DNA of 64,000 nucleotides from Acetobacter lovaniensis. GTDB taxonomy: Bacteria; Pseudomonadota; Alphaproteobacteria; Acetobacterales; Acetobacteraceae. Position numbers and translations under genes: made by a program. Of the stretch, positions 25,685 to 33,987 are shown piece after piece (position 1 is the stretch's first letter; every line of letters starts with the position of its first letter). The stretch is taken from the NCBI RefSeq assembly GCF_014207635.1, contig NZ_JACHIE010000006.1:124001-188000 (forward strand). Reading direction: 5' to 3'. The notes beneath the pieces were generated by a model. It was given only the letters and a program-made list of their open reading frames with translations, was not told the DNA's origin and searched no databases.

Positions 25685-25962
25685 GTTTTTTTCCGTCTAT
25701 CGGTTCTGTCGAATGCATGTGCCTGATGCCGCAGGGAACTGCGGTGGATCAACTCTGTCTGGCAGGCCGGGGCACGGTGCTGGTCGGGTATTTGGGGTGC
25801 ATTGAGGGTTGTGCAAGGGCAGACTCCAAAAAACACCTTGGCTAAGGCAAGACCATCCCATAGTCTGAGCGCAAGATTTTTTCTTCCGGTTTGCATGTGG
25901 CGCTGCGGTGCGGCATACCGGCTCTCGTGTTTCCCGTAAGCCCTGAATGAGGTTCCGTACAC

Positions 25963-26211
25963 ATGGCAGATACCACGGTTGCCGCCCATCTTGCCTCCAG
26001 CATGCGCACGGCCACGGCCAACATGGCTCAGGGGGCCCATCGCTCGGTCCAGCCCGAGCATATTGCCTCCAGTGCGCTCAAGGTTGCGTCCACCAGTCAG
26101 GACGGGTCTTCCTCCTCCATGCAGTTCGACGCAACGGGGCAGGTTGTGCCCTCGGGCAATACGCATAACAAACATTCCGGCTCGGCCAGCTTTATCAACC
26201 TTCTGGCCTGA
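25963..26211 (+). CDS. Small hypothetical protein in flagellar locus
   Basis: An 82-residue protein starting at an ATG with GAGG 10 bases upstream. It is rich in Ala, Ser, Thr and His, with no signal peptide, membrane segment or Cys. The C-terminal part (MQFDATGQVVPSGNTHNKHSGSASFINLL) looks structured but I do not recognise a family. It is divergent from the CtrA-like regulator gene and followed by a strong hairpin, which supports an independently transcribed small gene. Type III export is possible given composition. It could also be a spurious frame. Confidence 0.5.
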   Translation: MADTTVAAHLASSMRTATANMAQGAHRSVQPEHIASSALKVASTSQDGSSSSMQFDATGQVVPSGNTHNKHSGSASFINLLA

Positions 26212-26228
26212 TCGCGCGTTGGGTTCGG

Positions 26229-26267
26229 GCCTGTCCCGACCCCAGCAGGCAACCAGCCGGGACAGGC
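26229..26267 (+). terminator. Hairpin after the small gene, possible terminator
   Basis: GCCTGTCCCG and CGGGACAGGC form a perfect 10-bp stem with a 19-base loop, beginning 17 bases after the stop codon of the small gene. The following sequence is only weakly T-rich, so termination would be imperfect. Confidence 0.5.
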
Positions 26268-26426
26268 TCTCCAGATTTAACGCATGATGCTTCAGGGGAT
26301 TGATGAGTGCGCAGCAGCGGCAGTGTCCGTTCTGGTCCTGCATGACTGACAGGTTCGTGTTGACTGCTCTGGCTGGCAGGTCGGCAGCTACAGTTCTCCT
26401 GCACCTGCTGTCATATGCACAGAAGA

Positions 26427-26446
26427 GCCCCGCCTCGCGGCGGGGC
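26427..26446 (+). repeat. GC-rich hairpin upstream of the TPR-like gene
   Basis: GCCCCGCC and GGCGGGGC form a perfect 8-bp stem with a TCGC loop, about 50 bases before the start of the exported helical-repeat gene. No U-tract follows. It may be a terminator remnant, a 5'-leader structure or an attenuation-type element. Confidence 0.45.
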
Positions 26447-26496
26447 CATTGTTCGTTCAGGATTAACCAGACGTGTATTTCAGCAGATCCGTTTGC

Positions 26497-29124
26497 ATGA
26501 GACGCTGCCTTCTTCCCCTTGCCCTGCTTCTGTCCTGCTCCGCCATGACAACCGTGGCCGATGCGGCGCGGCGTACCCATGCGCCCCATATCCCTCAGGC
26601 TGTGCCCCCCAAGGGCAAGGGGCTTAACGCGGCCACTGCGGCAGCCGCCGCCGCAGCAGCAGGTGCGGCGGCCACGGCAGGTGCTACGGCTGCTCCGGCC
26701 GACCCCGGCACCGCAGCGGATGCCGATCTGCTCAAGGGCCTGCCCGCACCGTGGAAAGCCACAGTGCTGGACGTGCCGCTCTCCCCGCCTGATTCTGCCC
26801 CGCAAACAGCGGGCAAGGGCCGTAAGCCGGGGCAAAAGGCAGGGCTGCCCGGTGGTTCCGGCTCCGGTGTCGCGGGAGCTGGTAATGGTCCCATTCATGT
26901 GCCTGCCACATCAACCAGTCGCGTTCTCATTCCCCTGTCCCCCCGCATGGGGCTGGCCGCCTTCCGCAGTGGCGACAGCTTTGTGATTGTGGTGGACAAT
27001 GCCGAACCCATGGATACCAGCGCCTTGCGCGGGGACGGTGTTTTTTCCACCCTGACCGTGACAACCCTGCCGGGTGCTACCCTGTTGCAGGTCAAGCTGC
27101 CTGATACGCGCGAGTTCTTTTTGTCCCAGCAGGCAGAAGGCTGGGTGCTGGGGGACAAGCCCCCGCCGGGCAATGTTTATGGCGACCGGCGCGTGATCAA
27201 CCCGGTTATGGCGGATGGGGGGATTCTCTACCCCATGCGCAAGCCCGGCCGGGTGCTCAGCATTACGGACCCCGCTTCCGGGCAGAAGCTGTTTGTGGGC
27301 ACCTCCACCACGGATGACGGGGGGATTCTCTCCTTCCGTCATGGGGAGGGGTATGACATCTGGCCCACGACCGAAGGCGTGGTCGTGGCCGCGAATTCGC
27401 CTGATGTGGGGCTGCGCGCAACCCCCGATGGCGCGTTGCTGACATCGGGTGAAAACCAGATCCCCGACAGCAAGGTGGCCGTGTACGCCAATACGGTCGA
27501 TCTGGACTGGCTGGGTCTGCAAAAACTGCCTGATGAGCAGCTCGAAGCCCGCCTGCACAAAGCCCTGCTGGCCGCGGCGGATTCCGACCCGGCCCAGCGC
27601 TTTGCCGCCCGGCTGGAGGAAGCCCGTGCGGCCTTTGGCGTTGGCGCTTTTCTGGAAGCCCGCGGAATCCTGACCGTCGCTCTGGAAGATGATCCCGAGG
27701 AGGCCGCGCGCCCGGAGGTCAGTTTTCTGCTTGCCGCCTCCGAACTGCTGAGCGGCAATATGGATGGCGCGTTCCTGCTTGAAGGCCCCTGGCCCGATAA
27801 CGAGCAGCGCGCAACACAGGTCTGGCGTGGTCTCTACCTTGCCTTCAAGGGCGGGCACGAGGCCGAGGCCGCCCACCTGCTGGCGCGGGATTTTACCCGG
27901 CTGGATAATTACCCGACCAGTGTGCGCAGCGTGCTGCTGCCCTTTGCAGCCGAGCAGATTGGCCGCTACGGCACGGCGGAAGACCTGAGCGCGCTGGACA
28001 GGCTGCCAGCAGGCTCCGCGTACAAGCTGGCTACGGCCTTCCGCGACCTGCGTACGGGCAGGCGCGCTCAGGCGTATGATGCGTTTAATGCGCTCTCGGT
28101 CGATCGGGACCCTGTGGTGGCGGAAAAGGCGCTGGAGCAGAAAATCTCGCTCGACATGTCCGACGGCAAGCTGACCCCGGTTGCCGCAGCGGAAATGTTT
28201 AATGGCCTAATGCCCGATGCCCGCCTTGCCGGGCGCGAGGCCACCGTGCGGCTGTTGCAGGCCGATGCCTACATGCGTGCGCGCAAATGGCCCGAAGCAC
28301 TGGCCACGCTGGATATGGTCAAGGACACGCCCGAGCAGGTGTCCGAGCCTGTTTTGTCGCCCATGCTGTTCCAGACCCTTGCCGCCGTGGCTTCCGAAGT
28401 GGTCAAGGATACGGACCGCGATTCCATCCTGCACGGTGCGGCCATGCTGCGCGCCCATCTGGCCGACCTGCAACCGGGCACCAAAAAAGGCGAAATCCTG
28501 ATGGCCTACGGCAAGATGCTGCTGGGCCTTGGGCTGGCGGATGAGGCGCAGGAAGCGTTCTCCGATGCCGTGCCCATGCTGGATTCGCCCGAACTCAAGG
28601 CACTGGCGGGGCAGGGGCTGGCGGAGTCCTACATTGCGCTCAAGGACCTTGCGAGCGCGACCGACGTGCTCCAGCGCACGGATAGCCCCGACCTGCCGGA
28701 GGACATGAAAGCTTCGCGCCGCCGCCTGCAGGCCCGCATTACACTGGCCAAAGGCGACCAGACTGCTGCTCTGGCCCTGCTGAACGGCGATAGTTTTTCC
28801 GATTCGCTGGATATGGCCGCCCGTATTCATGAAAGCCGGGGGGAATGGCCCGCCGCCGTAGCCAGTGTGCGCAAAATGGCCGAGGCGGAAATTCCGCCCC
28901 AGGGTCCGCTGAGCGCTACCCAGCAGACACTTGCCCTGCGTCTGGCCTCTGATGCCTCTCAGGCATCGGATGCGCAGACGCTGGCATGGCTGGGTCAACT
29001 GGTGGGAGACCGGAACATGGATGGTGAGAGCGGGCGCGTCTTCCGCCTGCTCACACAGGTCGGTGGGCCAAAACCCGGTAAGGCTACGACACCCAAGCCT
29101 GCTGCGGCCACCGCCAAACCCTGA
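26497..29124 (+). CDS. Exported helical-repeat (TPR-like) protein
   Basis: An 875-residue protein with a signal peptide (RRCLLPLALLLSCSAMTTVADA), so probably periplasmic; LLSC could also be read as a weak lipobox. Residues ~35-130 are an Ala/Pro/Gly-rich linker. Residues ~150-330 look beta-rich, with several GG and D/G turns. Residues ~340-850 are a helical solenoid with TPR-like spacing (for example AARLEEARAAFGVGAFLEARGILTVALEDDPEE and EILMAYGKMLLGLGLADEAQEAFSDAVPML). No catalytic motif is visible. A GTG 8 codons upstream with AGGA is an alternative start. Its place between the regulator and flgB suggests a motility-related envelope scaffold, but the function is unknown. Confidence 0.75.
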   Translation: MRRCLLPLALLLSCSAMTTVADAARRTHAPHIPQAVPPKGKGLNAATAAAAAAAAGAAATAGATAAPADPGTAADADLLKGLPAPWKATVLDVPLSPPDSAPQTAGKGRKPGQKAGLPGGSGSGVAGAGNGPIHVPATSTSRVLIPLSPRMGLAAFRSGDSFVIVVDNAEPMDTSALRGDGVFSTLTVTTLPGATLLQVKLPDTREFFLSQQAEGWVLGDKPPPGNVYGDRRVINPVMADGGILYPMRKPGRVLSITDPASGQKLFVGTSTTDDGGILSFRHGEGYDIWPTTEGVVVAANSPDVGLRATPDGALLTSGENQIPDSKVAVYANTVDLDWLGLQKLPDEQLEARLHKALLAAADSDPAQRFAARLEEARAAFGVGAFLEARGILTVALEDDPEEAARPEVSFLLAASELLSGNMDGAFLLEGPWPDNEQRATQVWRGLYLAFKGGHEAEAAHLLARDFTRLDNYPTSVRSVLLPFAAEQIGRYGTAEDLSALDRLPAGSAYKLATAFRDLRTGRRAQAYDAFNALSVDRDPVVAEKALEQKISLDMSDGKLTPVAAAEMFNGLMPDARLAGREATVRLLQADAYMRARKWPEALATLDMVKDTPEQVSEPVLSPMLFQTLAAVASEVVKDTDRDSILHGAAMLRAHLADLQPGTKKGEILMAYGKMLLGLGLADEAQEAFSDAVPMLDSPELKALAGQGLAESYIALKDLASATDVLQRTDSPDLPEDMKASRRRLQARITLAKGDQTAALALLNGDSFSDSLDMAARIHESRGEWPAAVASVRKMAEAEIPPQGPLSATQQTLALRLASDASQASDAQTLAWLGQLVGDRNMDGESGRVFRLLTQVGGPKPGKATTPKPAAATAKP

Positions 29125-29239
29125 CCAGCCAGAATGGATTCGCTTGGAGCGGACCCGGCCAGTGTTGCCCCGACCTGTATGACCCCTGACCGGATAACAC
29201 GGGTTTGCTGCCGCAGGGGGGATGTCTGCTTCCGGCGTG

Positions 29240-30043
29240 CTAACCGCCCAGCATGAACTGCGCCCAGTAGGGCAGGGCGGGGCTGTTGCGCAGCAAAAAC
29301 ACCATCAGCATTCCAACGGCGCAGGGCAAGGCCGTAGGGTAGCGCCAGACAGGGTGCGCGGTGGAGCAGACAGCCGCCTGCACCATGGGGGTGTGCGTGT
29401 TGCGCCGCAGGCCGCGCATGGCCCAGAACCCAATCCCCGAAAGGAACAGAAACGCCCAGAACCCGCCCAGTCCCACCCATGCCCCGCATGCGCTTAGCAA
29501 GAGTAGATCGGCAGCGGACATAAAATTACCCCGCCGGGTCATGGACAGGCCGAACAGGCCCGCGCCCCCCAGCATCCAGCCGACACAGGCCCCCCCGATG
29601 GCGCTGCCCGCATGGCCAAGTGCCGCCCCCGCCAGCAGCCCGCATAACAGCATGGGCATGAGGATGGCGTTGGGGAGCCAGCCTTCGCGCCGGTCAAACT
29701 GCACCAGCAGGTTGGCAAGGTGGAGGGCTACCCCGTCCGCCAGAACAATGGAGGGAGGGGTGTAGATCAGCAGGGTGAGCGAGCAGGCCGCCGCCAGCAG
29801 GCAGCCTGCCACCAGTTCATGCTGCTGTTGGGAGTTCGGCGCCTCCATAGGGGGGCGCACCCCTGCCGCCACAGGCAGCCAGCGCAGCGCAAGGGCACAA
29901 ACCCGCACGGAAAGGGGGAACAGCAGGGCAATGCACATACCGGCCAGAGCGGCGGGCACGGTACGGGCCAGCAGGCTCCAGACCAGCATGGCCAGTGTTG
30001 CCCCGACCTGAAGGGTTGCATCAGTCATTCTGGGTGTGCGCAT
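29240..30043 (-). CDS. Prepilin-peptidase-like (A24) membrane protein
   Basis: A 267-residue polytopic membrane protein with about seven hydrophobic segments. Two motifs recall type IV prepilin peptidases/CpaA: FDRREGWLPNAILMP (compare D-x-R-x3-LPN) and SAADLLLLSACGAWVG (compare GGGDVKLLAALGAWLG). Both catalytic aspartates are kept, but the usual GxGD and following Lys are changed, so it is a divergent member. The N-terminal cytosolic Cys-rich domain of classical PilD is absent. No pilin, secretin or assembly ATPase gene is in the window, so its substrate is unknown. It is convergent with the helical-repeat gene and divergent from flgB. Confidence 0.55.
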   Translation of the reverse strand: MRTPRMTDATLQVGATLAMLVWSLLARTVPAALAGMCIALLFPLSVRVCALALRWLPVAAGVRPPMEAPNSQQQHELVAGCLLAAACSLTLLIYTPPSIVLADGVALHLANLLVQFDRREGWLPNAILMPMLLCGLLAGAALGHAGSAIGGACVGWMLGGAGLFGLSMTRRGNFMSAADLLLLSACGAWVGLGGFWAFLFLSGIGFWAMRGLRRNTHTPMVQAAVCSTAHPVWRYPTALPCAVGMLMVFLLRNSPALPYWAQFMLGG

Positions 30044-30266
30044 GCTCTGCTCGCTCTGGCAAAGGCGTGGTCTGTGCTGTCCGCATCATGCCATAACGCT
30101 GTGCCGGGCATCTGTCATGGGGCATTGGGCGGCGCTGGAGGGGATGGGGCCAATAAATCTGTGGCAATCGGGGGGAAGGAACGCTATTTATAGACGAACT
30201 GCCGTGAGCAGAGGAGGTCTGGCCTCCCCTACGGCACCGCACAAACACAAGGGAGCTGGCATTTTC

Positions 30267-30683
30267 ATGCTGGAGGCACTGTCATCCCAGACCGCGCTGA
30301 CCCATAGCGGGACGGACCTGTTTTCATTGGCAGAGCGACGCTTGCAATGGCTGGAGTCGCGCCAGTCCGTTCTGGCAGGCAATGTGGCCAACGCCAATAC
30401 GCCGGGTTACGTTTCCAAGGATGTGACGCCTTTTGCAGGCGTGTTGCAGAACCAGATGACCATGGCCATGGTGCAGACCGAGCCGGGGCATATGGTCGGG
30501 CCGGGTAATACCGCCCTTGCGCGCAAAACCGCGGGCGGCACCGCCTCCATTGATGGGAACGAGGTCCGGCTGGAAGATGAGCTGGGCAAAATAGCCGATA
30601 CCAACGACCAGCAGCGCTTTGCCACCACGGTTTACACCCGTTACATGGGCATGTTCTCCACCGCGCTGGGCACCAGTTCGTAA
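30267..30683 (+). CDS. flgB: Flagellar rod protein FlgB
   Basis: A 138-residue proximal rod protein. The hallmark RRLQWLESRQSVLAGNVANANTPGYVSKDVTPF is intact and the C-terminus has the rod/hook helical motif (DTNDQQRFATTVYTRYMGMFSTALG). The start used is the ATG preceded by GGGAG, giving the standard FlgB length; the open frame extends 77 codons further upstream without homology. flgC follows 15 bases downstream. Confidence 0.95.
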   Translation: MLEALSSQTALTHSGTDLFSLAERRLQWLESRQSVLAGNVANANTPGYVSKDVTPFAGVLQNQMTMAMVQTEPGHMVGPGNTALARKTAGGTASIDGNEVRLEDELGKIADTNDQQRFATTVYTRYMGMFSTALGTSS

Positions 30684-30698
30684 GGACGGAAGCAGCAG

Positions 30699-31106
30699 AT
30701 GGACTTTACCAACACGATTGGCATTTCCGCCGATGGCATGCGCACACAGGCCGAACGCCTGCGCGTATCGGCCGAGAACCTCGCCAACAAGGATACAACC
30801 GGCTCCACCCCCGGTGCGGACCCTTACCGCCGCAAGACCATTACCTTCCAGACCACGCTGGATCAGGCCACGGGCGCATCCAGCGTTAAGGTCAAGTCCA
30901 TCGGGCAGGACCATACGCCGTTTGAAACACGCTACGACCCCTCTCACCCCGCGGCAGACGCCAAAGGGTACGTGAAGGTGCCGAACGTGAACACCATGGT
31001 CGAGATTATGGATACGCATGATGCCCAGCATTCGTACGAAGCGAATCTGAACACCATGCAGATCACCCGCTCCATGCTGACGCGTACCATCAATCTGATG
31101 AAATAA
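30699..31106 (+). CDS. flgC: Flagellar rod protein FlgC
   Basis: A 135-residue rod protein with the N-terminal motif GISADGMRTQAERLRVSAENLANKDTTG and the C-terminal VPNVNTMVEIMDTHDAQHSYEANLNTMQITRSMLTRTINLMK, both diagnostic of FlgC. It builds the proximal rod with FlgB, FlgF and FliE. It follows flgB directly; fliE is not adjacent but about 6 kb away on the other strand. Confidence 0.96.
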   Translation: MDFTNTIGISADGMRTQAERLRVSAENLANKDTTGSTPGADPYRRKTITFQTTLDQATGASSVKVKSIGQDHTPFETRYDPSHPAADAKGYVKVPNVNTMVEIMDTHDAQHSYEANLNTMQITRSMLTRTINLMK

Positions 31107-31214
31107 AGCCGGTCAGTAGAATATCTGAGTGTTTTGTCTATTCCAGTGCTTTGCACGTCTATGGCCTGTGGCACATTGTATTGGTTCTGTCCCCGGCTGT
31201 AGTCGAGTATAAAC

Positions 31215-32408
31215 ATGAACGCTTCTGGTTTGTCCCCGCTCCTGCGGCAGTCCCTGCAGGGGCAGGATATTACGCATTACCGGACTGAACTGCTCCAGAA
31301 GGCCGCACAGGCTCCAACAGCGCAAACGCTGCTCGATCTGGCGCTGGTCATGCAGTTAACCTTTGAGCCAGAGCAGGCCGAGGCGTTTTTGACCGAAGCT
31401 CTCAGGGTACAGCAGGTCTTCACCCTCACCCATGCAGGTGGGGACGCCCTGCGCCTGCTGGTGGTTAAAACCCCCGGAGACCTGACCGCCAACACCCCCA
31501 TAGAATGTATTCTGGAAAATGCGCCCGTTCATATGGATGTGGTGTATGTTGGCCCCGGTCTGGCATGGCCGCAGACACTCCCCCCGCATGACCTTGTGTT
31601 TGTCGCGGTCGGCGAGGGGGACACCCATACCCCCGTATTGGAGCAACTGGCACAGGTGCTGGCACACAGCCCGGTGCCGGTGCTCAACAGACCTCAGTAT
31701 ATTCCCCAGCTTTCCCGCTCTGCGGCGTTTGACCTGCTGCACACCGTGCCGGGCTTGCACATGGCACAGACATACCGGGTCGAACGCGCCACACTGGAGC
31801 GGTTAAGCACCGGGCGTGATACGCTGGATTCTCTGGGCCTTAATCTGGCTTACCCGTTTATTGTGCGCCCCCTTGGGCTGCATGGCGGTATTGGCCTGCG
31901 CCGGATAGACCAGCCGCAGGACCTTGCCGCCTATCTGACGGATGTTGGGGCAGAGCTGTTTTTTGTCGCCAATTTCGTCAATTACGCATCGGACGACCAG
32001 CTTTACCGCAAATATCGCGTGGTGATGGTGGAGGGCAAAGCCTATCTGGCACATATGGGTATTTCCACCCACTGGATGGTGCACTACCCCTACAGGGAAA
32101 TGAAGGAGTTTGCCGCCCGCCGTGGGGAAGAAGCCCACGCCATGCTCCATTTTGATCAGGAGTTTGGCCAGCGGCATGCTGCGGCCCTGAACGGTATTTA
32201 TGATGCGGTCAAGCTGGACTATTTTGGCTTTGACTGTGCCGAAACCAGAGATGGCAAACTGCTGGTGTTTGAACTCTCCAACGCGCTGATCATTCATGCC
32301 TGCGACGATCAGGCCGTTTTTCCCTACAAAATTCCCCAGATGCACAAAATCTTTTCGGCATTTTATGCCATGTTGCGCAACAGGGTGGCGGCGCAAGCAG
32401 CCCCCTGA
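31215..32408 (+). CDS. ATP-grasp-like protein between flgC and flagellin
   Basis: A 397-residue cytosolic protein. The N-terminal ~75 residues form a helical, TPR-like region; the middle (VFTLTHAGGDALRLLVVKT, VVYVGPGLAWPQTLPPHDLVFVAVGEGD) resembles an alpha/beta pre-ATP-grasp domain; the C-terminal half shows ATP-grasp features: R218-P-L-G-L-H-G-G-I-G-L (glycine loop with Arg where Lys is common), the strand-loop YRKYRVVMVEGKAYL, and the metal-ligand region GKLLVFELSNALIIH. ATP-grasp enzymes ligate carboxylates to amines or thiols via acyl phosphates. The substrate here is unknown. Location between the rod genes and the flagellin gene suggests a flagellum-related modification. Confidence 0.7.
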   Translation: MNASGLSPLLRQSLQGQDITHYRTELLQKAAQAPTAQTLLDLALVMQLTFEPEQAEAFLTEALRVQQVFTLTHAGGDALRLLVVKTPGDLTANTPIECILENAPVHMDVVYVGPGLAWPQTLPPHDLVFVAVGEGDTHTPVLEQLAQVLAHSPVPVLNRPQYIPQLSRSAAFDLLHTVPGLHMAQTYRVERATLERLSTGRDTLDSLGLNLAYPFIVRPLGLHGGIGLRRIDQPQDLAAYLTDVGAELFFVANFVNYASDDQLYRKYRVVMVEGKAYLAHMGISTHWMVHYPYREMKEFAARRGEEAHAMLHFDQEFGQRHAAALNGIYDAVKLDYFGFDCAETRDGKLLVFELSNALIIHACDDQAVFPYKIPQMHKIFSAFYAMLRNRVAAQAAP

Positions 32409-32663
32409 TGCGTTGGCTGGAGAGGTGTGACCCATAACCGGGTCCCCTTTCGGCCCGCTTTGCTGCCTTGAGCAGTGAGTCCAGCAAGTGTCTCTGCATG
32501 CGTGGTGCACTGTCTGCTCTGGCAGAAGGGTGGTCATGCGCGTTTTTTATCGGGAAGAGTGGCCTGTGTCGCCAACGGTGCAGGTGTTTCCACATACCGG
32601 AGGGCCAGACTGGCCTGCGTGTCTTACGGGTCAGGTCAAAGGCCGGAGCGTTGCAATATGGGC

Positions 32664-32694
32664 AAAAAAATACCCCCGGCTTTCGCCGAGGGCA
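32664..32694 (-). terminator. Rho-independent terminator of flagellin gene
   Basis: On the - strand ATGCCCTCGGC pairs with GCCGGGGGTAT around a GAAA tetraloop, with wobble pairs, followed by seven U residues. It is placed about 60 bases past the flagellin stop codon. Confidence 0.85.
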
Positions 32695-32755
32695 TTTTTC
32701 GTCAACTGTCTCAGTAAGGTTGGCTGAACCTGATAGGTGTTCAGCCTGCGTCTTA

Positions 32756-33703
32756 CTACTGGAACAGGGACAGGATGTTCTGGGACTGGCCGTTGGCGAT
32801 CGAGAGGGACTTGATTGCCAGGGACTGCTTGGTCTGCAGGGAGGTCAGCTTTGCGCTTTCTGCGGACATGTCAGCATCGGTCAGTGCGCCAACACCAGCC
32901 GTCAGGTTGTCGGAAACCGTCTGACCGAATGTGGTCATGTTGGCGATGTTCTTGGTGTTCTGACCCAGTTCAGAGGTCACGTTGGTCATCGCCGTGATGG
33001 CTTTCTGAACAGCGGCAATGGCCGAGGTCAGGGTGACGCCGCTAGCAAAGCTGCCAGTGGTGGTGAGGAAGGCGTTGTTGCTTGCCAGGCTGTCGCCGTC
33101 AAGCGAGCTGGACAGGCCCAGAGCTTCGGTCAGGGAGCCGGAGCTTGTGGAGGTGATGCCACTGCTGCTGATGATGTTGAACAGGTTGTTGATGGTTGCC
33201 GTGCTGCCCTGCAGACCGGTTACGTAAACAACGCTGGCAGCGGTGATGCCGTTGAAGGAACCAGAGGTGGATGCGCTGGCGGAGCTGACCAGCAGGTTCA
33301 CGCCGTTGGTGGTGGCGTTGGTTGCAATGGTGTCGATCTGCTTCAGGTAACCCGTGATTTCGGTGTTGATCTGAGCGAGGGACGTGGTGCTGCCCTGGTT
33401 GTTGCCCATGGTGGTCACAGCAGCCTGAACTTCTGCCAGAACGGAAAGGATCTGGTTGGCGGCGCTGTTGGTGGAGCTGACAACGGTGGAAGCGAAGGAC
33501 AGGCCGTCATTCACGGCACCCTGACCGGCAATGTTGCCGTTCATCTGCGAGGCAATACCGAAAGCAGCCGGGCTGTCGGAAGCATTTGCAACTTTCTTGC
33601 CGGTGGAAACTGCGTTTTCGGTGGCGCTCAGCTGGGTCTGGGTCGCGTTCAGCGTTTCCAGAGCAACCATGGCAGAGGTGTTGGTGTTAATAGAAAGGCT
33701 CAC
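32756..33703 (-). CDS. fliC: Flagellin
   Basis: A 315-residue flagellin forming the filament. The N-terminal D0/D1 helices (SLSINTNTSAMVALETLNATQTQLSAT, SDSPAAFGIASQM) and C-terminal helices (ALTDADMSAESAKLTSLQTKQSLAIKSLSIANGQSQNILSLFQ) are conserved, while the centre is short and Ser/Thr/Gly-rich, a possible glycosylation surface. I chose the GTG start because GGAG lies 8 bases upstream and it gives the expected N-terminus; an in-frame ATG 14 codons upstream adds non-flagellin sequence. The gene is monocistronic, with its own terminator and a CtrA-like box upstream. Confidence 0.95.
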   Translation of the reverse strand: MSLSINTNTSAMVALETLNATQTQLSATENAVSTGKKVANASDSPAAFGIASQMNGNIAGQGAVNDGLSFASTVVSSTNSAANQILSVLAEVQAAVTTMGNNQGSTTSLAQINTEITGYLKQIDTIATNATTNGVNLLVSSASASTSGSFNGITAASVVYVTGLQGSTATINNLFNIISSSGITSTSSGSLTEALGLSSSLDGDSLASNNAFLTTTGSFASGVTLTSAIAAVQKAITAMTNVTSELGQNTKNIANMTTFGQTVSDNLTAGVGALTDADMSAESAKLTSLQTKQSLAIKSLSIANGQSQNILSLFQ

Positions 33704-33767
33704 GTTGTGATCTCCATTTCGAGCGGGCATGGTGCCCGTGTTCAAGCTTGAATAAACCCTCGAACGG

Positions 33768-33782
33768 CTAAGAGAAGGTTAA
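33768..33782 (-). promoter_or_regulatory. CtrA-like binding site upstream of flagellin
   Basis: Read on the - strand the sequence is TTAACCTTCTCTTAG, i.e. TTAA-N7-TTAG, one base off the CtrA consensus TTAA-N7-TTAA known from Caulobacter. It lies 65 to 79 bases upstream of the GTG start of flagellin. Control by CtrA or by the CtrA-like regulator in this locus is inference. Confidence 0.45.
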
Positions 33783-33863
33783 CGCGATCATTTTTTTTTG
33801 AGAGGGGGGTAAAAAAAGCCGCCAGCGGGCCAGAACACCGCCCGAAAAAAGCAGGGAAAGGTA

Positions 33864-33889
33864 AAAAATGGCAGTTATCCGCCATTTTT
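33864..33889. terminator. Symmetric AT-flanked hairpin upstream of flagellin
   Basis: AAAAATGGC and GCCATTTTT form a perfect 9-bp stem with an 8-base loop. The A/T arms mean it can act in either direction; most of its strength lies in only four GC/AT core pairs, so it may be a backup to the stronger terminator that follows fliM. Confidence 0.45.
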
Positions 33890-33901
33890 CTGTGCGGCAT
33901 T

Positions 33902-33932
33902 AAAAAAGCCCCCTCCCATGACAGGAGGAGGC
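33902..33932 (-). terminator. Rho-independent terminator of the fliL-fliM operon
   Basis: On the - strand GCCTCCTCC pairs with GGAGGGGGC (one G-U pair) around a 7-base loop, followed by six U residues. It lies about 55 bases past the stop codon of the DUF6468 gene. Confidence 0.85.
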
Positions 33933-33987
33933 TCTGGCTGGAATCGGGCGGTCTGTCCGGCTGATCCGTTAAGATGTGGCTTAACCG

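Noticed and set aside
32468-33751. 427-codon + strand frame opposite flagellin
   Set aside because: Gly-rich mirror of the flagellin codon pattern; the flagellin on the - strand has start site, terminator and domains.
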